A stretch of DNA of 38,932 bases from a bacterium. GTDB lineage: Bacteria; SZUA-79; Acidulodesulfobacterales; Acidulodesulfobacteraceae. Position numbers and translations under genes: made by a program. Of this stretch, positions 7,841 to 15,853 are shown one piece after another (within the stretch, counting starts at the first letter, position 1; each line of letters opens with the position of its first letter). The notes under the pieces were generated by a model that did not search any database, had not been told where the DNA came from, and worked only from the letters and a program-made list of their open reading frames with translations. The DNA is taken from contig JAJYRF010000067.1 of assembly GCA_021794255.1 (NCBI GenBank), positions 1-38,932 on the forward strand, written 5' to 3'.

Positions 7841-8542
7841 ATGAAAAATATTATTTTTTTAATTGGATTTATGGGGGCAGGTAAAACTGAGATAGGCAAG
7901 ATTCTGTCTAAAAAATTAAATTATAAATTTTTAGATTCTGACTATGAAATAGAAAAATACGAAAAAATGACTATTTCAGAAATATTTAAAACCAAAGGCG
8001 AAGAGTATTTCAGAAATTTGGAGACGGCATTTATTAAAAATTTCTTAAAGGTTGATTACGGTAAAAATACTATAAAAGGTATAAAAGGCAATGGAGAAAA
8101 TGTAGATAAGATAAGGGAATACAATAGTAGAAGCCGCGAAGGGAATTATGAAGACGGCGATAATGGCGATATTAAAGATATTAAATATATTGATATTAAC
8201 GATAGCATATTGTTAAAGATAAATAATATAAGCGTTAACAATATGCATTACGTCATAGCAACAGGCGGCGGAATGTCTTGTTTTAATGATAATATTAACT
8301 TATTAAAAGATAAAGGTTCTGTTATTTATTTAAAAGCAAGACCTGAAACAATATACGAAAGGATAAAAGACGAAAAACACCGACCTGTTTTAGGACAATC
8401 TGGTTTTTCAATATCTGAAATAAAGCGACTTATGGAAAAAAGAGAGCAGTTTTATGATAAAGCTGATTTAATCATATATACCGAGGGAATTTCTCCTGAA
8501 GGAATTGCTGAGGAAATAAAAATATTTTTAAACAACATTTAA
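7841..8542 (+). CDS. aroK: Shikimate kinase with low-complexity insertion
   Basis: Phosphorylates shikimate at the 3-hydroxyl using ATP. Visible are the Walker A loop GFMGAGKT (9-16), shikimate-binding Asp34 in DSDYEIE, Arg58 in YFRNLE, the GGG motif at 142-144 and the lid Arg181 in KHRPVL. Length is 233 aa against the usual 165-175. The surplus is a Gly/Asn/Asp/Lys-rich insertion at about 71-133, between the helix after Arg58 and the strand leading to the GGG motif. pilQ-aroK adjacency is common in proteobacteria, and here folE2 and aroC sit between them. The stop codon runs directly into a 19-bp tandem repeat array. Confidence 0.94.
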   Translation: MKNIIFLIGFMGAGKTEIGKILSKKLNYKFLDSDYEIEKYEKMTISEIFKTKGEEYFRNLETAFIKNFLKVDYGKNTIKGIKGNGENVDKIREYNSRSREGNYEDGDNGDIKDIKYIDINDSILLKINNISVNNMHYVIATGGGMSCFNDNINLLKDKGSVIYLKARPETIYERIKDEKHRPVLGQSGFSISEIKRLMEKREQFYDKADLIIYTEGISPEGIAEEIKIFLNNI

Positions 8543-8653
8543 ATAATATTTAAACAATAAAATAATATTTAAACAATAAAATAATATTTAAACAATAAAA
8601 TAATATTTAAACAATAAAATAATATTTAAACAATAAAATAATATTTAAACAAT
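8541..8653. repeat. 19-bp tandem repeat x6 after aroK
   Basis: Six head-to-tail units of AAAATAATATTTAAACAAT at 8541-8558 (one A short), 8559-8577, 8578-8596, 8597-8615, 8616-8634 and 8635-8653. The units are essentially identical, implying recent slippage or unequal exchange. There are no spacers, so this is not a CRISPR array. The first unit overlaps the aroK stop codon. Confidence 0.92.
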
Positions 8654-9199
8654 AAATTTAACCAAGATTTAAACAATAGTTTTTATAATTTTATATTGTT
8701 ATAAAAATAAATTAAATATTATTTTAAGTTTTTATTTAATTAAAATAATAAAATGGTGTAAATGGTGTTTGCCTTATTTGAGAACTTTAGATTTGTAGAA
8801 CAAATAAACAGCTAAAATTTGTAGAAAAATAACTTAAAAATATAAATAAAAATATTAAAGTTTTATTTCATTAATGACGATACTTAAGTAAAGAGATAAT
8901 AATATAAATATTGAGTAAAGAAATTAAAATTATTTTGTTATCTTAATAATTTTTTTATTCTGTTTAATTATAATTTTGTATTATATATTCTTTTAAATTT
9001 AAAATAAGGAGGTAAGCGGTAAAAAAACAGGAAATTACGGTAATTTTTTAAAATAATTTTTTAAAATAAAATTTAAATTATTGTTTGACTAAATTATTTA
9101 GCAATAAGTAATGAATAGTAATAAAAACAAAGTGCAATAAAAAATTAATGTATTTTAAAAATTAAAACACCGGCTAAGGAAGGTCGGATAATTTATCAC
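8654..9199 (+). other. Gene-free AT-rich region upstream of fliC
   Basis: No coding sequence could be supported here. It contains a second 13-bp tandem duplication (TAATTTTTTAAAA at 9041-9053 and 9054-9066). A strong Shine-Dalgarno-like AAGGAGGT at about 9006-9013 is not followed by a usable start codon. A possible sigma28-like site has TAAA at 9163-9166 and TCGGATAA at 9184-9191 (6 of 8 matches to GCCGATAA), but the 17-bp spacing is 2 bp longer than ideal. This long leader probably holds the flagellin promoter. Confidence 0.5.
9163..9191 (+). promoter_or_regulatory. Weak candidate sigma28 (FliA) promoter of flagellin
   Basis: TAAA at 9163-9166 and TCGGATAA at 9184-9191 resemble the FliA consensus TAAA-N15-GCCGATAA, with 17 bp between. 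The position, about 20 bp before the fliC ATG, leaves a very short leader. Class-3 flagellin promoters are usually FliA-dependent, which motivates the call, but the match is partial. Confidence 0.25.
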
Positions 9200-9212
9200 G
9201 GAGGATAAAAAA

Positions 9213-10286
9213 ATGAGCACCAGCGGTTTATTTATTAATTCAAATCAGTCTGCAATAATTGCAGAAAACAATCTTCAAAACACTTCAAATGCCTTAAGTG
9301 AATCTCTTCAAAGACTTTCAAGCGGTTTAAGAATAACCAGCGCCAGCGTTGATCCTGCCGGTTATGAAATTGCTCAGGGGTTAAATTCCACAAATCTCGG
9401 TATTAATCAGGCAACAAGAAACGCTAATAATGCTAATTCTTTAGTTGCTATTGCCTCAGGCGGTCTGTCTACTATTCAGGGTATGCTTGGAACAATGCAG
9501 ACATTGGCAACGGAAGCTGCCAATGGAACTTCAAGCTCTGCAGATTTGCAAGCTCTTAACAGCGAATATAACCAGTTAGGTTCTGAAATTACACAGCTTT
9601 CACAATCTAACCAATTTAACGGGCTTCATTTATTAAATGCAGGAAACGGAAGCGCGTATGTTTCTGTTGCAAGCGGAGCAGGAACTATAGAAGCCGCGGC
9701 GGCAGGCAGCTTTAATTTTCAGATAGGATACAATGCGAACACCACCACTAATCAAATAAGCGTGTCTATCAGCGGTACGCAGGCATCGCAATTAGGCATG
9801 AACGGAGGGACCGTAATTTTATCTTCAGGTTCTACAGCCATGACTGCCACTGAATTTATTTCGCTCTCAGGTATAAATTATTATTCCGCAGCAACAACCG
9901 GCGGCGTTTCAACTTTAGGCAACCTGAGTACATATACTACTTATAATGCTGCAGGGACGACTGATTTAGGCGCTACTCAAACATCGGTTGACTTGTTATC
10001 AACAGGCGATGCTTTAACGGCTCTTAGTGCTGTACAAGCTGCAAACATTCAGGTTGCAGGAATGAGCGGTCAGTTAGGTTCTTATGAAAACAGAGTTACT
10101 CAGATTTTAAATAATCTTCAGACTGAAGGACAAAATACTCAGGCTGCATATTCTCAGATTATGGATGTTAATTTTGCATCGCAAATGGCGACATATACAT
10201 TACAGTCTACTCTTGCCCAATCCGGCGAAGCTATGCTTGCTCAGGCAAATTTAGTGCCGCAGGGTTTATTGACATTACTTAGATAA
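9213..10286 (+). CDS. fliC: Flagellin
   Basis: Structural subunit of the flagellar filament. The N-terminal D0/D1 region (about 1-145) has the classic heptad-rich helices with LSSGLRITSASVDPAGYEIA (residues 32-51) and SQSNQFNGLHLLN. The C-terminal D1/D0 region (about 270-357) has NRVTQILNNL, MATYTLQSTLAQSGEAMLAQ and ends LLTLLR. The middle (about 150-265) is a short Thr/Ser/Gly-rich variable domain offering many hydroxyl acceptors for O-glycosylation. A GGAGG at 9200-9204 sits 8 bp before the ATG, among the strongest ribosome sites in the window. Codon use is richer in G+C than neighbouring genes, consistent with high expression. Confidence 0.96.
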   Translation: MSTSGLFINSNQSAIIAENNLQNTSNALSESLQRLSSGLRITSASVDPAGYEIAQGLNSTNLGINQATRNANNANSLVAIASGGLSTIQGMLGTMQTLATEAANGTSSSADLQALNSEYNQLGSEITQLSQSNQFNGLHLLNAGNGSAYVSVASGAGTIEAAAAGSFNFQIGYNANTTTNQISVSISGTQASQLGMNGGTVILSSGSTAMTATEFISLSGINYYSAATTGGVSTLGNLSTYTTYNAAGTTDLGATQTSVDLLSTGDALTALSAVQAANIQVAGMSGQLGSYENRVTQILNNLQTEGQNTQAAYSQIMDVNFASQMATYTLQSTLAQSGEAMLAQANLVPQGLLTLLR

Positions 10287-10292
10287 TTTAAG

Positions 10293-10373
10293 ATGCTTAT
10301 TTCAGGGATCAGACATAATTAATTAATAAATATTTATTTTTTAATAAATAGCTGGTCTCTGAATTTAGGCATT
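10293..10373 (+). terminator. Long hairpin at the 3' end of flagellin mRNA
   Basis: TTCAGGGATCAG (10301-10312) pairs over its full 12 bp, with two G-U pairs, to CTGGTCTCTGAA (10352-10363). The stem extends outward with ATGCTTAT (10293-10300) against TTTAGGCAT (10364-10372) with one bulge. The AT-rich loop is about 39 nt and can itself fold. No proper U-tract follows, so it may stabilise the abundant flagellin transcript rather than terminate it. Confidence 0.5.
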
Positions 10374-10663
10374 TGTTAAAATAAAAATTATAATTTAATT
10401 ATAATATAATTAAATAAAGAATATATAAAATAATGAAAATAAAATAAATATTTAGAATATATTTAATTTATAAAGCAATTGAATGCAGATTTAATTTAAA
10501 TATATTTTGATTTAAGATAAATAAATATTGTAAATAAATTATATTTTATATATTTATATTTTCAAATATTGTAATTTTTAATATTTTCTTTAATATTTTC
10601 TTTAATATTTTCTTTAATATTTTCTTTAATATTTTATAGTTAAATATAAAAGGTGTTATTGTT
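10374..10663 (+). other. AT-rich intergenic region with 13-bp repeats before flaG
   Basis: No gene is visible. The distal part holds four tandem copies of the 13-bp unit TAATATTTTCTTT (10579-10591, 10592-10604, 10605-10617, 10618-10630) and a truncated fifth, ending about 25 bp before the flaG-like ATG at 10664. The pyrimidine-rich strand is the coding strand. Confidence 0.8.
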
Positions 10664-11131
10664 ATGAATACCATGAATATAACAAATACTTCAAATATTT
10701 CAATTAACGGACAAGAAATAAATTCATTTTTATATTTGGCAAATCAATACGGCAATAATGCGATAGCTGCACATATTAATAAATCTAATGATAGTAATGT
10801 TGATAATAATGCAGACGCGCCTAATAATAAAAATATGCAAAATAGCGTAAAACAGAATGATAACATTAACGGTAATAAAACATCCGATAAAAATTTAGAA
10901 GATTTGCAAAGTCAAGAAAAAAAAATAAATACTCAAATTTCTAAAAATATAAACCCTTCACCTATGCTGACTACGGCTTATATTTTAAAATGGAATGGCA
11001 CATATAACGGAACGGTTTTGAATATCGTTGATTTAAAAACAGGCAAAGTAACCGGCACAATTCCTCCGAGCGAGGTATTGAAATATATAAAAAATTACCA
11101 TAAAGGAATGTTGTATAAAAAAGAAATTTAA
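10664..11131 (+). CDS. flaG: FlaG-like flagellar protein
   Basis: Small protein (155 aa) between flagellin and the filament cap gene, the usual place of flaG, whose product affects filament length. The C-terminal 45 residues fit the FlaG core: a strand (TVLNIVDLKTGKV), then IPPSEVLKYIKNYHKGMLY, matching the family pattern of a TGEV turn followed by IPPEE and a helix. The N-terminal 95 residues are Asn/Ser/Lys-rich and probably disordered. GGTG just upstream of the ATG is a weak ribosome site, and a second in-frame ATG three codons on is an alternative start. Assignment relies on the short C-terminal motif plus context. Confidence 0.7.
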   Translation: MNTMNITNTSNISINGQEINSFLYLANQYGNNAIAAHINKSNDSNVDNNADAPNNKNMQNSVKQNDNINGNKTSDKNLEDLQSQEKKINTQISKNINPSPMLTTAYILKWNGTYNGTVLNIVDLKTGKVTGTIPPSEVLKYIKNYHKGMLYKKEI

Positions 11132-11216
11132 TTATTTTATTATTAATTGATTAAATTATTAACAGATTAATCAATAAAATTATTTATTTATAATTAAATA
11201 AAGAGGTTTATATATT

Positions 11217-12977
11217 ATGTCAATTTCAAGTCTTCAGCAAACATCGTCATATCCCAATCAGGGTCTTATCACAATGGGGACAGGACCTGCTTCAGGGATA
11301 AATTATAGTACAATCTTGTCGGCGCTTCAGCAGTATTTATCTGAGCCTATAACTGTTTTACAAACAGAATCAGAAGCTTATAATATTCAGCTGTCTGCAT
11401 GGAATACAATCGGAACTGATTTAACTAATTTAAATAGCGCTGCTCAGGCATTAGCAAGCCCAAGCTTGATGCAGTCTTATACCGCAACGACAAGTAATTC
11501 GTCTGTGGCAACGGCGACTGCTTCTTCATCTGCTCTTCCTGGAACATACTCATTTACCGTAAATCAGCTTGCGCAGGCTAACGAAATCGGTTCTCAGGGA
11601 GTTGCTTCTACTTCAACGACCGTAGCAGGTTCAGGAACAGGTACATTTAATATAACGGTAAACGGAACGACAACGGATGTGGCTTTAAATTCAACGACAG
11701 GATATACTTTATCCGATTTAGCTCAGGCTATAAACAATTCTAATGCCGGCGTGAGCGCCGCTATAATTAACGACGGCAGCGCAAATAGCCCGTATAGATT
11801 GGTTTTGACCAGCAACACTACGGGAACCAATAGCGCTATTTCTATAACTAATAATTTATCGGCAGGCACTGTAAATTTAAATTTAAATTCAACATCTATT
11901 AACCCAACATATGCGACAGGTACTCTTGGTTCTGGAGATACTCTGCCTACATCGGCAGGTACTTATACCGGAACGCAAACCCAAACATATAATTTTACCG
12001 TTGCCAGCGGAGGAACTGTCGGAACTAACGCAATAACAATAGATTGGACAAATTCATCCGGTCAATCAGGTAATTTTACGGTTCCGTCAACTGAAACAGG
12101 AACGACTTCATATTATATAGACGGCGCTACTTCTTCAAATTCAACTAATAGCGGCATTCAGCTCAGCCTTACAAACGGAAATACTTTAGCGGCAGGAGAT
12201 AAATTTGCATTAGACGCTTTTAATCCTCAAATGGCTGTGGCTCAAAATGCAGTGATAAATTATGGCAACGACTATATTCAAAGCCAGACGAATACGGTTA
12301 GTAATGCTATCCCAGGAGTTACATTAAGCCTTGCGTCTACAGGTTCAGATTCCGTTACGGTTGCTTTAAATAACAGTTCTATAAATTCTGCCGTAAGCAG
12401 TTTTGTTTCAAGTTATAATCAGTTGATAACCGATATTAATTCTCAGCTGCAGTACAATACTACAAATAAATCATCGGGACCGCTTGGCGGAAGCGCCACT
12501 CTTCAAAATCTAAAAAGTTCTTTGATGTCTTTTATAGCTCAGGAAGCCCCGGGATTGACCGGAAATAACGGACTTACGTCAACTTACGGTTTAACCCAGG
12601 ATACTTCCGGCAGCGGAAAATTAAGTTTTAGTTCTTCAACGCTTGATTCAATTCTTACATCTAACCCATCTCAGGCGCAGCAATATTTTAGTTCAATGTT
12701 TGACGGTTCTCCGACGGCTAACGGAGTTGCAGGTTCGGGAGGTATGATAAATTTTCTTAATACTTATACTAACCCTGCAAATGGTATTATTCTAAATAAA
12801 ACAAACGGTATTAACGGCGACATAACTAATCTTAGTAATCAAATCACATTGCAGCAAAGCATGGTTCAGGAACAAATGGGTATGTATGCAAAAGAATTTT
12901 CTCAGCTTGAATCATATATAGGTACAATGCAATCAACCAGCACTTCAATGACAAATGAGATTAACCAGCTGCCTTAA
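11217..12977 (+). CDS. fliD: Flagellar filament cap protein FliD (HAP2)
   Basis: Caps the filament and helps flagellin fold at the distal end. The N-terminal domain starts with the ASGINYSTILSAL helix typical of FliD (about residues 22-34) and the YLSEPITVLQTESEAYN segment. An ATATASSSALPGTYSFTVNQLAQA region follows the HAP2 N-terminal pattern. The C-terminal domain (about 380-586) has FVSSYNQLITDINSQL, the DSILTSNPSQAQQYF stretch and a final coiled coil (LSNQITLQQSMVQEQMGMY) for cap assembly. The 586-aa length is within the family range, and the centre is Thr/Ser-rich like the flagellin. AGAGG lies about 12 bp before the ATG. Confidence 0.93.
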   Translation: MSISSLQQTSSYPNQGLITMGTGPASGINYSTILSALQQYLSEPITVLQTESEAYNIQLSAWNTIGTDLTNLNSAAQALASPSLMQSYTATTSNSSVATATASSSALPGTYSFTVNQLAQANEIGSQGVASTSTTVAGSGTGTFNITVNGTTTDVALNSTTGYTLSDLAQAINNSNAGVSAAIINDGSANSPYRLVLTSNTTGTNSAISITNNLSAGTVNLNLNSTSINPTYATGTLGSGDTLPTSAGTYTGTQTQTYNFTVASGGTVGTNAITIDWTNSSGQSGNFTVPSTETGTTSYYIDGATSSNSTNSGIQLSLTNGNTLAAGDKFALDAFNPQMAVAQNAVINYGNDYIQSQTNTVSNAIPGVTLSLASTGSDSVTVALNNSSINSAVSSFVSSYNQLITDINSQLQYNTTNKSSGPLGGSATLQNLKSSLMSFIAQEAPGLTGNNGLTSTYGLTQDTSGSGKLSFSSSTLDSILTSNPSQAQQYFSSMFDGSPTANGVAGSGGMINFLNTYTNPANGIILNKTNGINGDITNLSNQITLQQSMVQEQMGMYAKEFSQLESYIGTMQSTSTSMTNEINQLP

Positions 12978-13179
12978 ATTTTAAATTAATTAGAATTAAA
13001 AAATAGAAAAATAATATTAACAAATTAAACGAGAAAGTGTTAACTGATTAATTTCAATAAAAATTAACTTATTGTATTAGTTAAATTATAATTAGTCAGT
13101 TTTATTAACTTAACAGTAAAAAAAATTTATATAATAACAAATAATATTAAAATATATTTAAAACATGGAGCAAGAAATA

Positions 13180-13641
13180 ATGGAAAAGAAATTAGCTTCT
13201 TATGATGAAATGAATGTTAATACCGCAGACCAGGGGAAACTTATTTTAATGGCTTATGAAGGTACGATAAATTTTATAAAATTAGCGAAGGAAAGATTAT
13301 CAGTAAATGATTTCGCAGGGAAATCAATTAATATTTCCAACGCTGTTGCGATAATCAATGAATTACGTTCAAGAATAGATATTGAAAAAGGCGGAGAAAC
13401 TGCAAAAAATTTAGATAAATTATATATATTTATAGCTATGCATTTGACTACGGCTAATTTAAAAAAAGATGTTTATAAAATGGATGAAGCAATTTCAATT
13501 TTAGAAAATTTATATAACGGATGGGTAAAAATTATAGAAATTGAAAATAAGAAAAAAACACAGGCTGGACAGAGCATAAACATAGACAACAGTAACGCTG
13601 CCATAATGTCATCGGAATCATTTGTCCATGTCTCTGTTTAA
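13180..13641 (+). CDS. fliS: Flagellin export chaperone FliS
   Basis: Cytoplasmic four-helix chaperone that binds the flagellin C-terminus before export. The segment SYDEMNVNTADQGKLILMAYEGTINFI matches the FliS N-terminus (family form: Y-x3-x-V-x-TA-x-x-x-KLI-x-MLYDG), and MDEAISILENLYNGW matches the last helix. I prefer the ATG at 13180 over an in-frame ATG at 13165: GGAG (13167-13170), which overlaps the upstream ATG, lies 9 nt before 13180, whereas nothing precedes 13165. The 3' end overlaps the next gene by about 14 bp, so FliS and the first glycosyltransferase are probably co-translated. Confidence 0.9.
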   Translation: MEKKLASYDEMNVNTADQGKLILMAYEGTINFIKLAKERLSVNDFAGKSINISNAVAIINELRSRIDIEKGGETAKNLDKLYIFIAMHLTTANLKKDVYKMDEAISILENLYNGWVKIIEIENKKKTQAGQSINIDNSNAAIMSSESFVHVSV

Positions 13642-15778
13642 AAAGTCTCTGTTTAAAAATATAATTTTATTTCAAATAAGGAGAATAGGGGATTTATTTC
13701 AAACTAAGCCGTTAATTGATAACCTGCTTGAAAAATTTAATAATCAGTGCAATATACTAATAGTAGTTGACGACAATTTTAAAAATATACAGAATAATTT
13801 TAATCAAAACATAAAATTAATAGGGAAAAAAGAGTTTTATAAATATTATTATAATAATTATATTTTAATCAATAATCTGAATAATGTTTCGCTGCTCCAA
13901 TTAAATTATAATAATTATAATAAAATTAATAATAATTTCAACATTAATGATGGTAAATACTGCAATATATATAATAACGAACATAAATACAGCGAAAATA
14001 ACACTGTTTTTTTTGGCGTTAAAAAAATAAACGATGATGTAAACGATGTAAACGATAATGTAAAAATTGATGAAATATATTTTGATGAAGCTATCAATTT
14101 AAATTTTGACATTATCAATTCTTTAATTTTAGATACAATAGAAGCTGAACATAAATATGGATTTGCAGGCTGCGGAAAAAGCGATAAAAAAAAAGAAATT
14201 ATTTGCCGCAGCAAAGCTGCCAATTATTTTTACAATACTGTTAGATACAGAAACCAAAATAGAATTAATATCGTAGATATATTTTCACTAATAGGCTCAG
14301 AAAAGTATTATTCAAATAAAAATAATAAATCTGAAAAATCTCAAAAAATAAAATCCGATAAATTAAGATTTTTGTTTGCCCTCGCCTCCAGTAATCCGAA
14401 AAGAGACTGGTCTGTTGAAGAATATGCCGTTCTTGCAGGATTAATTTTAAAAACTTTTAAATCTGAGATTATACTTCTCGGAACGCAGAAAGAAACCGAA
14501 ATTGCAAATAAAATAAAAAGTTATTTTAAAACAAATCAGAATAACAACGATAAAGATAAAGATAATGGCACAAGCAATATTACAGACCCAACATCCTTAA
14601 TTCCAGAACATAATTTTAGTTCAGAAAAATATAATAAAGATAAAGATAACGGCAATTATAATAACAATAACAATGATATAAATATAGATAATTTAGACAT
14701 AAATAATGCAAATAATATAATAAATAATATAATTGATTTAACAGGCAGGACAAATTTAAACGAATTAATAGATATAATGCAAACAGGGGATTTGATTATA
14801 TCTCCTGATACAGGGCTTCTTCAGATAGCAAGTGCATTAGAACTTGATTCTGTTTCAATTTTTTTAGGCAATGCGAATGTGTATGAAACTGGTCCGTATT
14901 TTAACGGAGCTTTTATAATAAGTCCTGCGGAAGATTGCTATCCTTGTATAGAACATATTAAATGCGATAAGAATTATACATGCAAGAATAATATAAAAGC
15001 AGATGATATTTTTAATTTAATCAAAATAAAATTATATGAAAAATATAAATCCGATATTAATAAATACATTTTAGATGATAATAACGCCAATAATAATGAT
15101 GATGATAACGATAAATGCAAAATTAATTATAACTTCTATTTTAAATATAAAACATTAATTAAAGAAGCATTAAATAAAAAAAAATTTAATGTTTATAAAT
15201 GCGATGTCTCTTTTTCTATTTCATATGCCAGTCTTTTTAAGCTAAAACCTGAAAAAAATGATTTAATAGCAGAAATTTTAAAATATTCTTGGATAAATTT
15301 ATTTGTTTCTGATATAAAGAATAAAATATCTTATGAAAATGCAGTGAAAAATATAAAAAAAAAATATTTAATAAAATCAATAAAAAAAGAAAAAGATAAT
15401 TATTTTAATAATTATAAAAAAAACAAAGATTATAATTATAATAATAATAATCATTGTATAAATAATAAAATAGAAAAAAACCTTAATTATATTAAAGATA
15501 TTTTCAAAAATGCCCAAAAAATTAATGACATAAAAGATGGAAAAATAAAACAATATGAGCTGGAAAATTTTAAGAATTTCTTAATAGATTTTAAAGAAAA
15601 TTATTTTGAATATTCGGCAATATTTGATTATTTCGTTTATGAATTTGAATATACTTTAAAGAATAAATCACATAATGACAAAAGCAATGACAATAACAAT
15701 AACAATTTTAAATATATTTTTGACGATATAATTTATATTATTAATTTCAGTCTTATAATTTTGGATAATTTAGTTTAG
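13628..15778 (+). CDS. Family 9 glycosyltransferase (heptosyltransferase-like) with Asn-rich insertions
   Basis: GT9-type (ADP-heptose:LPS heptosyltransferase-like) enzyme. The N-terminal Rossmann half has IRRIGDLFQTKPLIDNLL (about 17-34). The nucleotide-sugar half has ASSNPKRDWSVEEYAVLAG, LLGTQKETEIA, LTGRTNLNEL, SPDTGLLQIASAL (about 391-403), YETGPY and a Cys-containing CYPC...C...C cluster. Low-complexity Asn/Asp/Lys segments interrupt it at about 75-165 and 302-369, and a 250-residue helical C-terminal region follows the GT9 fold. At 716 aa it is about twice the normal GT9 length. ATG 13628 is preferred to a TTG two codons earlier. Position directly after fliS suggests flagellin modification rather than LPS synthesis, which is inference. 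A 15-bp duplication (TCTCTGTTTAAAAA) codes its first residues. Confidence 0.78.
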   Translation: MSLFKKSLFKNIILFQIRRIGDLFQTKPLIDNLLEKFNNQCNILIVVDDNFKNIQNNFNQNIKLIGKKEFYKYYYNNYILINNLNNVSLLQLNYNNYNKINNNFNINDGKYCNIYNNEHKYSENNTVFFGVKKINDDVNDVNDNVKIDEIYFDEAINLNFDIINSLILDTIEAEHKYGFAGCGKSDKKKEIICRSKAANYFYNTVRYRNQNRINIVDIFSLIGSEKYYSNKNNKSEKSQKIKSDKLRFLFALASSNPKRDWSVEEYAVLAGLILKTFKSEIILLGTQKETEIANKIKSYFKTNQNNNDKDKDNGTSNITDPTSLIPEHNFSSEKYNKDKDNGNYNNNNNDINIDNLDINNANNIINNIIDLTGRTNLNELIDIMQTGDLIISPDTGLLQIASALELDSVSIFLGNANVYETGPYFNGAFIISPAEDCYPCIEHIKCDKNYTCKNNIKADDIFNLIKIKLYEKYKSDINKYILDDNNANNNDDDNDKCKINYNFYFKYKTLIKEALNKKKFNVYKCDVSFSISYASLFKLKPEKNDLIAEILKYSWINLFVSDIKNKISYENAVKNIKKKYLIKSIKKEKDNYFNNYKKNKDYNYNNNNHCINNKIEKNLNYIKDIFKNAQKINDIKDGKIKQYELENFKNFLIDFKENYFEYSAIFDYFVYEFEYTLKNKSHNDKSNDNNNNNFKYIFDDIIYIINFSLIILDNLV

Positions 15779-15853
15779 GCTCACAATATACAAAAAAGAA
15801 TGACATATAAAATCATTATTTCATTAAAAATTATTTGATAAGGTAAATTATCA

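Noticed and set aside
8541..8653. Tandem array as CRISPR
   Set aside because: The 19-bp units abut without unique spacers, and there are no cas genes.
8754..8773. Possible sigma54 promoter before fliC (TGG...TTGC)
   Set aside because: The GG to GC spacing is 14 or 5 bp, not the required 10.
9006..9030. Small gene after AAGGAGGT upstream of fliC
   Set aside because: No ATG, GTG or TTG with an open frame follows at a usable distance.
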